Shown here piece by piece: positions 41,955-50,777 of a stretch of DNA of 64,000 nucleotides. A model generated the notes under the pieces. It was given only the letters and a program-made list of their open reading frames with translations, ran no database searches and was not told the DNA's origin. The DNA is from Crossiella sp. S99.2 (GTDB taxonomy: Bacteria; Actinomycetota; Actinomycetes; Mycobacteriales; Pseudonocardiaceae), in NCBI RefSeq assembly GCF_023094165.1, contig NZ_JALMDK010000006.1, positions 124,001 through 188,000 of the forward strand, given 5' to 3'. The translations under genes and the position numbers were made by a program. Each line of letters starts with the position of its first letter. The first letter of the stretch is position 1.

Positions 41955-42203
41955 TCAGTATGGCTGGTGCTTCGGGGCGATCCGAGTGATCTTGGTGGCG
42001 GTCTCCACTTGCTGACGTAGCCGGTGGTTTTCCAAGGTGAGCCGCTGGATGTTCGCGACGGCCAGTTCAAGGTGCTCGGTGAGTTCGCGGTTGTCCCGCC
42101 GCAGTTTGTCGTTGTCGAGCTTAAGTTGGTCGAACCGGCTGACCGCAGCCTCAGCCGATGCCGGCGAGCCTGACCTCTACCCTCGCTTTGGGGTAGGAGT
42201 CAT
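41955..42203 (-). pseudogene. Short coiled-coil ORF interrupted by TAG (transposon-associated type)
   Basis: From the ATG at 42203 the frame gives MTPTPKRG, then a TAG (42179-42177). It then runs in frame for about 74 residues of heptad-patterned sequence: FDQLKLDNDKLRRDNRELTE, LELAVANIQRLTLENHRLRQ. Similar coiled-coil C-termini occur in DUF6262-like/TnpC proteins of transposons. The in-frame stop and short length indicate a remnant. The rest of 41881-42383 has no supported gene. Confidence 0.5.
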
Positions 42204-42383
42204 GGTGTGGACAACAATAGCGATGAGAACAACTCTCGCGCAGAGGCGTGAGACGTCCTTACGCCACCATCGTGTCGCGCTCGCGGGAGCCGTAGCGGGG
42301 GTGTTCCTCATCACCGGCTGTGCCGGTTCGTTCGGTAAAGTCTGCACCGAGACTGGGCCGAATTGGGTGGTGAGCGGTTGGCC

Positions 42384-44405
42384 GTGCGCCGGGCTCTCGT
42401 GGTGGGGATCGCGGCGTTCGCCAACGGCCGCGGCGATGAGTTGTCATACGACGAGCAAGAGCCGGGGTGGTCGGCGAGCTGGCCACCCTTGCCGGGAGCA
42501 GATGACTGGGCCGGTCGGTTGGCCGCAGTGCTTGACGACCTCGGTTACCACGTGACCCTGCTCGTGGGTACGGCGGCCCCAAACGCAGCCGACCTGGGTG
42601 CCGCAGTGATCCGGATCATCACGGAGTCCGATCCGGACGATGTCGTGATCGTTCACGTGATCACTCATGGGTACCAGCCGCTCGATCTCGACATCGCCTA
42701 CGCGATCGGGGCTGACGGGTGCCGCGACGAGGCGTGCGATGTCGATTCGTGGGTCAGAGCGGTGGTTGCGGGCGGAACTGCCCGTCCGCAAACCCTGTTC
42801 CTGCTCGACTTCTGCCGTTCTGGTGTGGTCGCCGTACCCAGGTGGCACCGCCGACCCTTCCAGATGTCCAACCGAGCCTGGGTTCTTGCGGCGTGCGCGC
42901 CCGACACGGATGCCTTCGACTGCGGTTTCAGCCGTGCGGTGGTCGCCGCGCTCGAGGAAGTTCGCGCGGGGAACTTCTTCGCCCACCCGGCCCGGCCCGC
43001 CGTCGGGTACCTCGCGGTGTCGGCGCGAATCCGCGACCTCGTGGCCGCTCACGGAGAGGACCGGGTGCTGCCGATCCAAGAACCCACAGGGACGCCGATC
43101 GACACGATGGTCGCCGCGCGGTTGGACCTACCATTTTTTCCGAATCCGGACTACCGGCGCGCTATCGCCAATAGCGACCTGGCCGACGTGCCGGACCGGC
43201 TGGCCGAGTTCGCTCGCGAGATCGACCACCTGGCCGATCCGCGCCACTTCCGCGACCGCGCGGCGGCGCGCTGGGACGCCGGTCGCCGACCTGGGCTCTT
43301 CCAGGGACGAGAGCGTGAGTTGCGCGCATTGTCGGCCTGGGTGACCGGGGACGGCGACGGGTCGCCGCGCATCGTCACCGGCAGCCCTGGTGTGGGGAAG
43401 TCAGCGCTGCTGGGTGTCGTGGTGTGCGCCGCGCACCCGACCTTGCGCGGCCCAACCGAGGAGGTTTGGGGACATCTGCCCGCGCCCGCCGCGACGCCGC
43501 ACCTCGCCGCCGTGCACGCCCGTCAGCAGACCGCCGAAGCCGTCACTGCGTCGCTGCTGAGCCAACTCGTGCCGGAGACGGCGGCGTCCTCAGTCGCGGA
43601 CCTGATCGAAGTGCTCGCCGAGCGTGCCGACGCTCCGGTCATCGTGATCGACTCCTTGGACGAGGCGGCCGAGGCGGCCGACTTGAGCACGCGGGTGGTC
43701 GTTCCGTTGGCGCGCACACGACGTGCGGACGGTTCCCCGGTGTGTCGCCTGATCATCGGTATGCGTCCCTGGGAGGAGTTCGCTCCGCTGCGCCAGGCCG
43801 TGCTCGACGGTGGAGGCGAGATCCTCGACCTCGACGCGGTCCCGGCGGCGGAGCTGGCTGACAGCCTGCGTGTGTACGTCGAGCGTGTCCTGCAGGCCAG
43901 CCCTGGGTACGGCTCGGTCGAGGGACACCGGTTCGTGGGCCCGATCGCCGACGGGATCGCCACGGCCCTGACCAGCGAGCCGGACGGCGACCGCCCGCGA
44001 TGGGGTGGGTTCCTCATCGCGCGACTGTTTGCCGAGTACGTCGCGCACACTTTGCCGCCGGTCGCCGACAGGGCCGGGGTCGAACGCCTTATCGCGCATG
44101 TCCCGTCGACCTTGCCCGAGGTGCTCGAGACCGCCCTTCGCCAGAGCGGAGTCTCGCCCTGGATGCGACCGGTCCTCGCCGCGTTGGCGCACGCGCGGGG
44201 CGACGGCATGCCCCCCGCGGTCATCCAGGCGATCGCGCCTCTATTCGCGCCGGCGGACGCGCGGTCGCCTTCGGCAAGTGATGTGCGCCAGGCTCTCGCG
44301 GACGGCCGGTTCTACCTCCGCCAGTCGGCCGACATCACCGGCACGAGTATCTTCCGGCTGTTTCACCAAGGCCTCGCTGAGTACCTCCGGGAACATCCAC
44401 GATGA
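42384..44405 (+). CDS. Caspase-like peptidase fused to a STAND NTPase
   Basis: A protein of about 673 residues. The N-terminal p20-like caspase fold starts RRALVVGIAAFANG. The catalytic His95 lies in VIVHVITHGYQ and Cys144 in LFLLDFCRSG. A second domain has Walker A GSPGVGKSALL at 333-343 and Walker B APVIVIDSLDEA, with WGGFLIARLFAEYV and LFHQGLAEYL toward the end, as in STAND/NACHT proteins. The GTG at 42384 is a guess; a TTG at 42363 is also in frame. It overlaps the beta-propeller gene by ATGA. Likely NTP-controlled, propeller-sensed proteolysis in cell death or defence; function inferred. Confidence 0.8.
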   Translation: MRRALVVGIAAFANGRGDELSYDEQEPGWSASWPPLPGADDWAGRLAAVLDDLGYHVTLLVGTAAPNAADLGAAVIRIITESDPDDVVIVHVITHGYQPLDLDIAYAIGADGCRDEACDVDSWVRAVVAGGTARPQTLFLLDFCRSGVVAVPRWHRRPFQMSNRAWVLAACAPDTDAFDCGFSRAVVAALEEVRAGNFFAHPARPAVGYLAVSARIRDLVAAHGEDRVLPIQEPTGTPIDTMVAARLDLPFFPNPDYRRAIANSDLADVPDRLAEFAREIDHLADPRHFRDRAAARWDAGRRPGLFQGRERELRALSAWVTGDGDGSPRIVTGSPGVGKSALLGVVVCAAHPTLRGPTEEVWGHLPAPAATPHLAAVHARQQTAEAVTASLLSQLVPETAASSVADLIEVLAERADAPVIVIDSLDEAAEAADLSTRVVVPLARTRRADGSPVCRLIIGMRPWEEFAPLRQAVLDGGGEILDLDAVPAAELADSLRVYVERVLQASPGYGSVEGHRFVGPIADGIATALTSEPDGDRPRWGGFLIARLFAEYVAHTLPPVADRAGVERLIAHVPSTLPEVLETALRQSGVSPWMRPVLAALAHARGDGMPPAVIQAIAPLFAPADARSPSASDVRQALADGRFYLRQSADITGTSIFRLFHQGLAEYLREHPR

Positions 44406-46861
44406 GCGGCATGGGCCCGGATAACCTCGCCAAGCTCGCCGACATCCTGCTCAGTCAGATCGGCCGCGCGCCTGATGGGTCGCGCCGCTGGGCGGAAGCT
44501 GACCCATACCTGCTGCGCCACGCCGTGCAGCACGCGGTCGACGGCGGGCGGATCGACGAGTTGCTCACCGATGCAGAGTTCCTCGTCTACGCCGACCCCG
44601 CAACGCTAGTTCCCGCGCTGCCCGGCGCCTCACAGCCCGCAGCGGTCACTGCGGCCACCGTCTACCGCATAGCCATTGAGGACGTGCTGTCCGCGACTCC
44701 CGAGCGGCGCCGCCAATACCTAGCCATGAACAGTGCTCGGCTCGGTGCCACGGTGTTGGCGCACCGGCTCAGCCGACCGGCCGGGACGCCGCTTCCGCTG
44801 GCGCCGCTGTTCTCGACCGGCTCCCAGATCATGCCGGCCGTACGCGCGGTGTTCGACGACGGGGACTTCCGCGTGCATGCCGTGGTCGTGACGCGGGTGG
44901 CCGATCGGCATGTCGTGGTGAGCACTTGCACCGACCGAGACGGGTACGACACGATCATCCGGTTTCGCGACCTGCACTCGGGCGAGCTCACGGTGCCGTC
45001 TATCAGGTTGGTGGACGAGCACCGTGAGGTCGGCGCGCGACCGTGGCACCAGGACCTGCTCGCGGCGGCCGAGGTCGACGGCGCGGCGGTCGTTGTGATG
45101 CGCAGCCGCGACAGCCTTGTGGTGCGGTCCGCAGCCACCGGAGAGGTGGTTCGCGTGCATCCGGTGAGCAACGGAGGCTGCCTCGCCACAGGGGTGCTGG
45201 CTGGGCGCGCCGTAGTCGCAGTCGACGAAGACCCGGGAGTGCTAGTGCGTGACCTTCACTCCGGGGTCGCGATCATTCCCGTGATCGATGCGCCTGCCGG
45301 CGAGATCTGCTCCCTCGAGATCGCCGAGATCGGTGACCATCCCATACTCGTCGGCGCTGTCGCCAGCACCATGATGTATGGGGACAACGACCCCGGCGGC
45401 ACCTGCTGGGTCGTCGACCTCCAGCGTGGCACCCGGATCGGACCCGTGCACCAGTGCCCACCGCGCTCCGGATCGCTCACGGCTCGCCTGGCCCAGCTCG
45501 ACGGCCGCCCCGTCATTGTGACAGGCCCCCGGCACGTGCACACCACAAAGCATGGCACCCGGGAGCAGCCGATGGTGCAGATTCGCGACGTGTTTACCGG
45601 CGAAGATCGGTTTCCGGCCTGGTCACAATACGAGGGGGTGACCGCGCTCGCCGCGACGGTGCTGGACGGTCGCGCCGCACTGGTGATCGCCAGCGGGGAC
45701 GGCGCCGTAACTGTCCGGGAGTTGGGCGGTGCCCACGACCCGCGTGAGCTGATGCGGCTTCCTGTCGCGCGTGGTTACGCGACAGACCTCAAGACCGTGA
45801 GGACGGCCGGGCGCACCCTAATCGTTGCCGCATGTGACGACGGCGTCGTCCGAGTGGCCGACATGGTGCAGTCGAAATCGGGGCCTACCGACGTGTCACC
45901 GGGTCACGAGATAGGAGTGGAGTCGGTCGCCCTGGCCCGAGTGGACGGCCACCCGGTCGTCCTCAGCGGTGGTCTGACAGGTGACCTGTACCGCCGTGAC
46001 GCCCGTGCCGGAGGCCGGGTGTCTCTGCTGCGTCATGGTGACCTGCGGATCACCGACATCGCGGTCGGCACCCTCGGCGGCCGCACGGTCGCGGTGACCG
46101 GCAGTCCTCAAGCTGGCGTTCGGTTACACGACCTCGCCTCAGGTCTGCCCCTCACGGACTACCCCGAGCCGGGCGCGGAGAAGGCATGGGTACACAGCGT
46201 TGACCTGCTGTGGCCAGAACGCGGGCCGGTCATTGTCGGAGCGGGTGATGAAGGCCGGGTCTGGATGTGGGATGTACGCACCGGGGAACTGCTGCTGCGC
46301 TGGATCGTTCCCGATGACGATCACAGAGCAGTATGGCGCGCCATACTGCTGGACGGAGCCCCCGTGCTCGTCGGCTTGCGCGCGCCTTACGCATCGGACG
46401 TCACCATCGGTCACGTCCTTCAGTACGACCTTTCGACTCTGACCCGGCGTGACGTCACGATCGACGCCTTCGAGGGATACAACGCTCGGCAGTCGCTGGC
46501 CGTGCATGACCAGGACGAGACTCCACTCCTGGTGTTCGCCGACTTCGAGGGCACCCTCGCGGTGTGGGAGGCCCGAACCGGCGCACTCGTCAGCCGCGTC
46601 GTCAACACCGACGACCAGCGATATCAGACCGCGCTCGCGTGCACAACCGTCGGCGGTCGCGCCGTAGCCGTGGTCGGCACGCAGACCGGGCATCTTGGCG
46701 TGCACGACCTGCGCACCGGCGAGCGCATCATGGACACCGTGGTTCCCGGCGGATGGATCCACTGTCTCGCCGTTGACGACGACGGACTCGTGGCCATCGG
46801 ATACGGAAGAGAGGTCGCCGTACTGGACATGGGCGCATTGGAAATCGGTGGTGACTTGTGA
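44402..46861 (+). CDS. WD40-like beta-propeller protein
   Basis: An 819-residue protein. The first 100 residues are helical (YLLRHAVQHAVDGGRIDELL, LVYADPATLVPALPG), the linker that normally follows the STAND domain in one-chain proteins. The rest is a run of about 10-13 blades recognisable by repeated patterns such as VDGHPVVLSGGLTGDLYRRD and WVHSVDLLWPERGPVIVGAG. In most relatives these blades are fused to the caspase/NTPase. Here they are a separate chain, made by coupled translation. It is the probable sensor part. The stop overlaps the next start. Confidence 0.8.
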   Translation: MSGMGPDNLAKLADILLSQIGRAPDGSRRWAEADPYLLRHAVQHAVDGGRIDELLTDAEFLVYADPATLVPALPGASQPAAVTAATVYRIAIEDVLSATPERRRQYLAMNSARLGATVLAHRLSRPAGTPLPLAPLFSTGSQIMPAVRAVFDDGDFRVHAVVVTRVADRHVVVSTCTDRDGYDTIIRFRDLHSGELTVPSIRLVDEHREVGARPWHQDLLAAAEVDGAAVVVMRSRDSLVVRSAATGEVVRVHPVSNGGCLATGVLAGRAVVAVDEDPGVLVRDLHSGVAIIPVIDAPAGEICSLEIAEIGDHPILVGAVASTMMYGDNDPGGTCWVVDLQRGTRIGPVHQCPPRSGSLTARLAQLDGRPVIVTGPRHVHTTKHGTREQPMVQIRDVFTGEDRFPAWSQYEGVTALAATVLDGRAALVIASGDGAVTVRELGGAHDPRELMRLPVARGYATDLKTVRTAGRTLIVAACDDGVVRVADMVQSKSGPTDVSPGHEIGVESVALARVDGHPVVLSGGLTGDLYRRDARAGGRVSLLRHGDLRITDIAVGTLGGRTVAVTGSPQAGVRLHDLASGLPLTDYPEPGAEKAWVHSVDLLWPERGPVIVGAGDEGRVWMWDVRTGELLLRWIVPDDDHRAVWRAILLDGAPVLVGLRAPYASDVTIGHVLQYDLSTLTRRDVTIDAFEGYNARQSLAVHDQDETPLLVFADFEGTLAVWEARTGALVSRVVNTDDQRYQTALACTTVGGRAVAVVGTQTGHLGVHDLRTGERIMDTVVPGGWIHCLAVDDDGLVAIGYGREVAVLDMGALEIGGDL

Positions 46862-47685
46862 CCCGCATCCTCGGCGTGCACGGCATCGGCAACCTCGACC
46901 GGCACCGACCCGCCGAGCTGGCCGCCGAGCGTCTCACGAGCACTTGGCGAACACAGCTCGCCGGCGGCGGCGTACTTGCCGAGCCCGCAGCAGTGCGCGT
47001 GGCGTACTGGGCCCCTAACCTGCACCGACGCCATCGACAAGGACCCGACACCGATCCGACGACCCTTTCCATGGGCGAATTGGACGTGCTGGCCGCTCTG
47101 GTCGCTGACATCGACACTGTCCACGTGAGTCAGGGTCGGCTAACGCTGCCGCTGAGGCAGGCCATCGCCCTGCTCGCTGCCCGTCGCGGCGTAGCCGAGT
47201 CCATGATGTCCGCCTTCGTCGCAGTCTTCTGTCGCGAAGTCCATGCCTACCTCCAGCGGCCGAACAGCCCCGGCCGAGCCGCCACCCGCGCCACGGTGAT
47301 TGATGCGCTCGTCGAGCATCAACCGGACGTAGTCATCGCGCATTCGCTCGGCTCGGTGATCGCCTACGAAGCCCTTTGGGCCATGCCCGACATCGACGTC
47401 GACTTACTGATCACCCTCGGGTCGCCACTCGGCCTGCCCAACATCATCTTCGAACGGTTGCTCCCCGCGCCTCGCCTCGGCCGCGCACACCGACCGCCCG
47501 GAGTCCGGCGCTGGGTCAACATCGCGGACCCCGGTGACATTGTCGCGATCCCCCGGTGGTTGGCCCGGAAGTTCGACGGAGTGAACGCCGACATTGAAGC
47601 ATCGATCCACCGCCTGGACTTCCACCGAGCAGCGGCCTACCTACGGCTCCCGAACGTGGCCGCGGCGATCGCAGAGCTCACCTGA
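46858..47685 (+). CDS. Lipase-like alpha/beta hydrolase, possible effector
   Basis: A 275-residue hydrolase. The N-terminal RILGVHGIGN supplies the oxyanion hole. The nucleophile Ser163 is in VVIAHSLGSVIAYEAL. LLITLGSPLGLPN follows, NIADPGDIVAIP gives the acid, and the His is probably in SIHRLDFHRAAAYL. The layout matches PGAP1/lipase-type serine esterases. GTG overlaps the propeller gene's stop by 4 bp, so all three genes are one translational unit. A membrane-lipid-attacking effector activated by the caspase module is plausible but inferred. Confidence 0.78.
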   Translation: MTRILGVHGIGNLDRHRPAELAAERLTSTWRTQLAGGGVLAEPAAVRVAYWAPNLHRRHRQGPDTDPTTLSMGELDVLAALVADIDTVHVSQGRLTLPLRQAIALLAARRGVAESMMSAFVAVFCREVHAYLQRPNSPGRAATRATVIDALVEHQPDVVIAHSLGSVIAYEALWAMPDIDVDLLITLGSPLGLPNIIFERLLPAPRLGRAHRPPGVRRWVNIADPGDIVAIPRWLARKFDGVNADIEASIHRLDFHRAAAYLRLPNVAAAIAELT

Positions 47686-47923
47686 CTTATGATCGCGCAC
47701 ATGCGGGGCTGTCGGCGTCGAGTTCCGCAGTGATTCCAGCGGGGCTGTGCCGAGCGACTCGCTGGCTGTGTACGGTTCCTGCGCCGAGTGCAGCAAGTAT
47801 TGAGGCGATTGCTTCTTCGGGGTTGGTATCGGCACTGAGGTTACTGAGTGTGACCCCTCTGGGGTCGAGTTGGGCGCACGAGGGGAACTCCTGGCTGGCC
47901 GGCGACAGACTGCCACCGGAACC

Positions 47924-48466
47924 TCATCTCGTCGTCGGGTCGGGCATGGGGACCCCGCATCGGACGCAGTGACCGTCGTCATGTTCATGGATCCCTGCGC
48001 GGTCGCTGACGCAACCGGCGCGCAGGATGTCCTCACTGGTGGTGGCCGCACGGCAGGCCAGGCAGAGCCCCCAGGTCTCGGCGATCGCGCTGTCAGCAGG
48101 CAGGGCCAGACCACAGCTGTAGCACAACAGACCGGCCTGCCTGATCGCCAGCAGCAGGTCAGCTCCGCACACGTCGGGGTCCTCGGCAAGGGAACCAAGC
48201 TCAGCCCACGCCAGGGTTTCCGTCACCCGATGCCATTCGGCGTCGGTGACTGCACGGGGATGTGGATCGGTGGCAGGGACGAGCATCGCTTGGAGGTGCC
48301 GCCGGGTCCAGAGCGCCAGCCCGAAACCGAACCTACAAGCCAACTCCTCAATGAGGTCCGCAGCCTGATTCTCGGTCAGCTCGACGTTACTCAGGACGAA
48401 ACGCCACGCCGGCGGCCACGCCGAAGGCTTGAACAGACCGATCTCATTGGGCGGTGGAATGGTCAT
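47924..48466 (-). CDS. Protein with two Cys-rich knuckles (putative zinc binding)
   Basis: A 180-residue protein. The N-terminal 100 residues are helical with no known domain. The C-terminal third has LLCYSCGLALP and WGLCLACRAAT, together C-x2-C...C-x2-C, and a final HCVRCGVPMP. It is the last gene of the eight-gene minus-strand run. Zinc binding is inferred from the cysteines. The 238 bp up to the lipase gene hold no gene. Confidence 0.6.
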   Translation of the reverse strand: MTIPPPNEIGLFKPSAWPPAWRFVLSNVELTENQAADLIEELACRFGFGLALWTRRHLQAMLVPATDPHPRAVTDAEWHRVTETLAWAELGSLAEDPDVCGADLLLAIRQAGLLCYSCGLALPADSAIAETWGLCLACRAATTSEDILRAGCVSDRAGIHEHDDGHCVRCGVPMPDPTTR

Positions 48467-48505
48467 GATGTGGCTCCATATCGGTGATTCGAGTCAGCTT
48501 GACGT

Positions 48506-48865
48506 CTACTTCGGACTGGTCGGCAGTGTCGATCGGTGTGGGACCGCCGTCGCAGGAAGCAGGGACGGCCCCGCATTCCGGGATCTTCCGCTCCAGTGTG
48601 GTGCGTATGGAACTGGCGCCGTTGCGGATGATCCGCGGCCGGAGACGGCCGTGCGTGAGTCGGTCATGAGGTCGGTGGCCAGGGTGGTGACAGGATCGCC
48701 GGGTATCGTTACTTCCGAAGGCGTGGTGGCAACCAGGACGGGTGGGTAGCGCGTTCCGGTCCCGTGTTGGCAGGCCTCGATCATCCAGCTGTCGCTGGGA
48801 CTGGTGTCGACTACTGTCGGTGCGGTTGATGCATCGGCGTGCTGTTGAGCCTGCGCTGTCCACAT
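48506..48865 (-). CDS. Small hypothetical protein after the NlpC/P60 gene
   Basis: A 119-residue Ser/Thr/Pro-rich protein (SWMIEACQHGTGTRYPPVLV, then ATTPSEVTIPGDPVTTLATD). The ATG lies 6 bp after the NlpC/P60 stop and the third codon positions are GC-rich, so it is probably a real gene of the operon. There is no signal peptide and no recognised family. Confidence 0.45.
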   Translation of the reverse strand: MWTAQAQQHADASTAPTVVDTSPSDSWMIEACQHGTGTRYPPVLVATTPSEVTIPGDPVTTLATDLMTDSRTAVSGRGSSATAPVPYAPHWSGRSRNAGPSLLPATAVPHRSTLPTSPK

Positions 48866-48871
48866 CCGGAG

Positions 48872-50731
48872 TCACCCGCTCGGCCGGTAAAATCCGAGGA
48901 ACTTCATATTCAGGTTGGTAGTGCGCAATTTCCTTACCTGTACCGGATCGCCCGCCTCCACCATCCGGCCCTCCCCGATGAACATCGCCACGTGCCCCTG
49001 CCAGACGATCAAGTCACCGGGGCGGAGCTGCTCTCGGGCAAGGCGTGTGCCAGTGGCCTGGGCACCGGAGGTGCGTGGGATGTGGACGCCTGCCTGGCGG
49101 TAGGCCCATTGGGTCAGGCCGGAACAATCGAAGCCCTTGCCTGGGCTGGTGCCGCCCCAGCGGTACGAAACTCCGAGCTGGGTCAGGGCGGCGCGGGCGG
49201 CGACGGATCCGCGGCCTGAGACGGCGGGTGACACCGGTGTTCTGCTGGCTGCGGCGTGGCTTGGGCGGGTGGAGACAGTGGGGGTGGAGCTGGCTTGGCC
49301 CTGCGGAGCCTCTGTTGGCTCGGGGCCGTTTCGTTTCGCTGTCGCCTGCTCGACTTGAGCGCGGGTGCTCGTCGTCAGCTTGTCGAGTTCTTCGGTGTGC
49401 CGGCGGTTGGACTCCTGAGTGGTGGACAACAAGGCCAGGGCGGCGTGTCTGACTGGATCGTCAGGGGTCGGCGCTGCGGCAAGCTGACGTTGGACATCCT
49501 GGATGGCCTCGGCCGTGATTCGCAGCCGGTCGGTTGTCGTGGCCAGAGCGTTCTTGGTGTCTTGCGCGCGGTGGAGGGCTAGGACTGCCTCTCCTGCCGC
49601 GAGCAGGCGGGCGACGTCCTCATGGGTCTGGCGAGCCGCGGCCAGAGCCTGTTCCGCACTTCCTGTAGCGGTGTGCGCGGCGAAGGCACTCTCCATTGTG
49701 GACAGGGCGGCCTCGTTGTTCTGGAGCCTGACCAACTTGATCTGGAGATCGGGTAGTCGCTCGCGCGCCCTGTCAATGGTCACGCGGGCCCTGGTCGCTC
49801 GTTCAAGCAGGCCCTGGCCAGTGCTGCGCAGTTGTTGCGAGGCGGACTTGCTTGCTTCGACTGCGGACTTGGCCGCGGCGGTTCCACCGGCCACCGGTCC
49901 GGCTGCGGCTCCCAGGGTGCTGGTCAGTTCCTCCAGGGCGCGGGATGTCGCGGCGCCGCTCTGATTGTCGGTGAGGAACTTGTCCACCGAGGTCGCCGCA
50001 GTGACGATTCGCTGGGCGACTGCTTCGGCTTCGTGGACCGGGCCGTTGGCTTGACGCAGTGCACGCTCGGCGGTGAGATCAGCGGCTGCCTGCTGAGTTT
50101 CGGCAAGCATCCTGGAGTGGGTCTGGTGCAGGCTATCGGCTCGGCGGAGCAGGTTTCCGGCTTCGGCGACAGCCTCCGGTATCAGTGCTTGGACAGCGGG
50201 TGCGGCGCGGTCCGCGGAGGCTCGGAGGCTTTGCAGGGTTTCCGTGGTGCGAACCAGGTCGGCCTTGGCCTTGGTGATAGTCGCCCCGTGCGGCCGGAGC
50301 TGGTTGAGCGCCGCAGTCGGTTCGGACTTGTGGCGGATCGTGGTCATCGACTGCTCGGCGGTCTGGATGATGCGGCCAGCCCAGGCCAACGCGGTTTTTG
50401 CCCGGTCGAGTTCTGCCATCAGCAACGAGGGTTGCTCCGACGGTGAGGTCGGGCGGCTGGGTGTGGTGACCGACGTCGTTGGCGCGCTGGATGTCTGCTG
50501 TGGCGGTGTTGCCTCGGCGGTTGGATCGAGCATCGCGCTGATCGGTGAGGCCGCTGCCAGGGCGGCGATGCTGCCGGCCAGCGCGACGCCGATCGCGGCG
50601 GGGCGGGCGGCGGGATGGCCGCGCAGTACTCGCAGCGCTGACGTAGCGAGGTTTCCACCGTTTGCGGCGTCAGTGGACTGCTGTTCGCTGCCAGCCATGT
50701 CGGGGCTGAGGTGGTAGAAGTCGCGGCGCAC
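48872..50731 (-). CDS. Coiled-coil NlpC/P60 cell-wall hydrolase
   Basis: A 619-residue protein. A short cytoplasmic N-terminus is followed by a membrane segment or uncleaved signal (RPAAIGVALAGSIAALAAAS). Residues 100-450 are Ala/Gln/Glu-rich with heptads, a long coiled coil. The C-terminal NlpC/P60 domain has Cys536 in FDCSGLTQWAYRQ and His580 in WQGHVAMFIG, plus RWGGTSPGKG. It would cut peptide stems of peptidoglycan outside the cell. The GTG start has GAGGAGA upstream. It lies between the LysM gene and a small gene, in the SecA-paralogue operon. Confidence 0.88.
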   Translation of the reverse strand: MRRDFYHLSPDMAGSEQQSTDAANGGNLATSALRVLRGHPAARPAAIGVALAGSIAALAAASPISAMLDPTAEATPPQQTSSAPTTSVTTPSRPTSPSEQPSLLMAELDRAKTALAWAGRIIQTAEQSMTTIRHKSEPTAALNQLRPHGATITKAKADLVRTTETLQSLRASADRAAPAVQALIPEAVAEAGNLLRRADSLHQTHSRMLAETQQAAADLTAERALRQANGPVHEAEAVAQRIVTAATSVDKFLTDNQSGAATSRALEELTSTLGAAAGPVAGGTAAAKSAVEASKSASQQLRSTGQGLLERATRARVTIDRARERLPDLQIKLVRLQNNEAALSTMESAFAAHTATGSAEQALAAARQTHEDVARLLAAGEAVLALHRAQDTKNALATTTDRLRITAEAIQDVQRQLAAAPTPDDPVRHAALALLSTTQESNRRHTEELDKLTTSTRAQVEQATAKRNGPEPTEAPQGQASSTPTVSTRPSHAAASRTPVSPAVSGRGSVAARAALTQLGVSYRWGGTSPGKGFDCSGLTQWAYRQAGVHIPRTSGAQATGTRLAREQLRPGDLIVWQGHVAMFIGEGRMVEAGDPVQVRKLRTTNLNMKFLGFYRPSG

Positions 50732-50777
50732 TGCCGTTCTCCTCGTGTTGTGGGTGCAGGGTGGAGTCGCTGCTGGG

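Noticed and set aside
42211..42555. Plus-strand frame with a lipobox-like LITGC stretch
   Set aside because: Only the first 40 residues look like a signal; the frame then runs into the caspase gene in another phase. Could be a remnant but is not supported as a gene.
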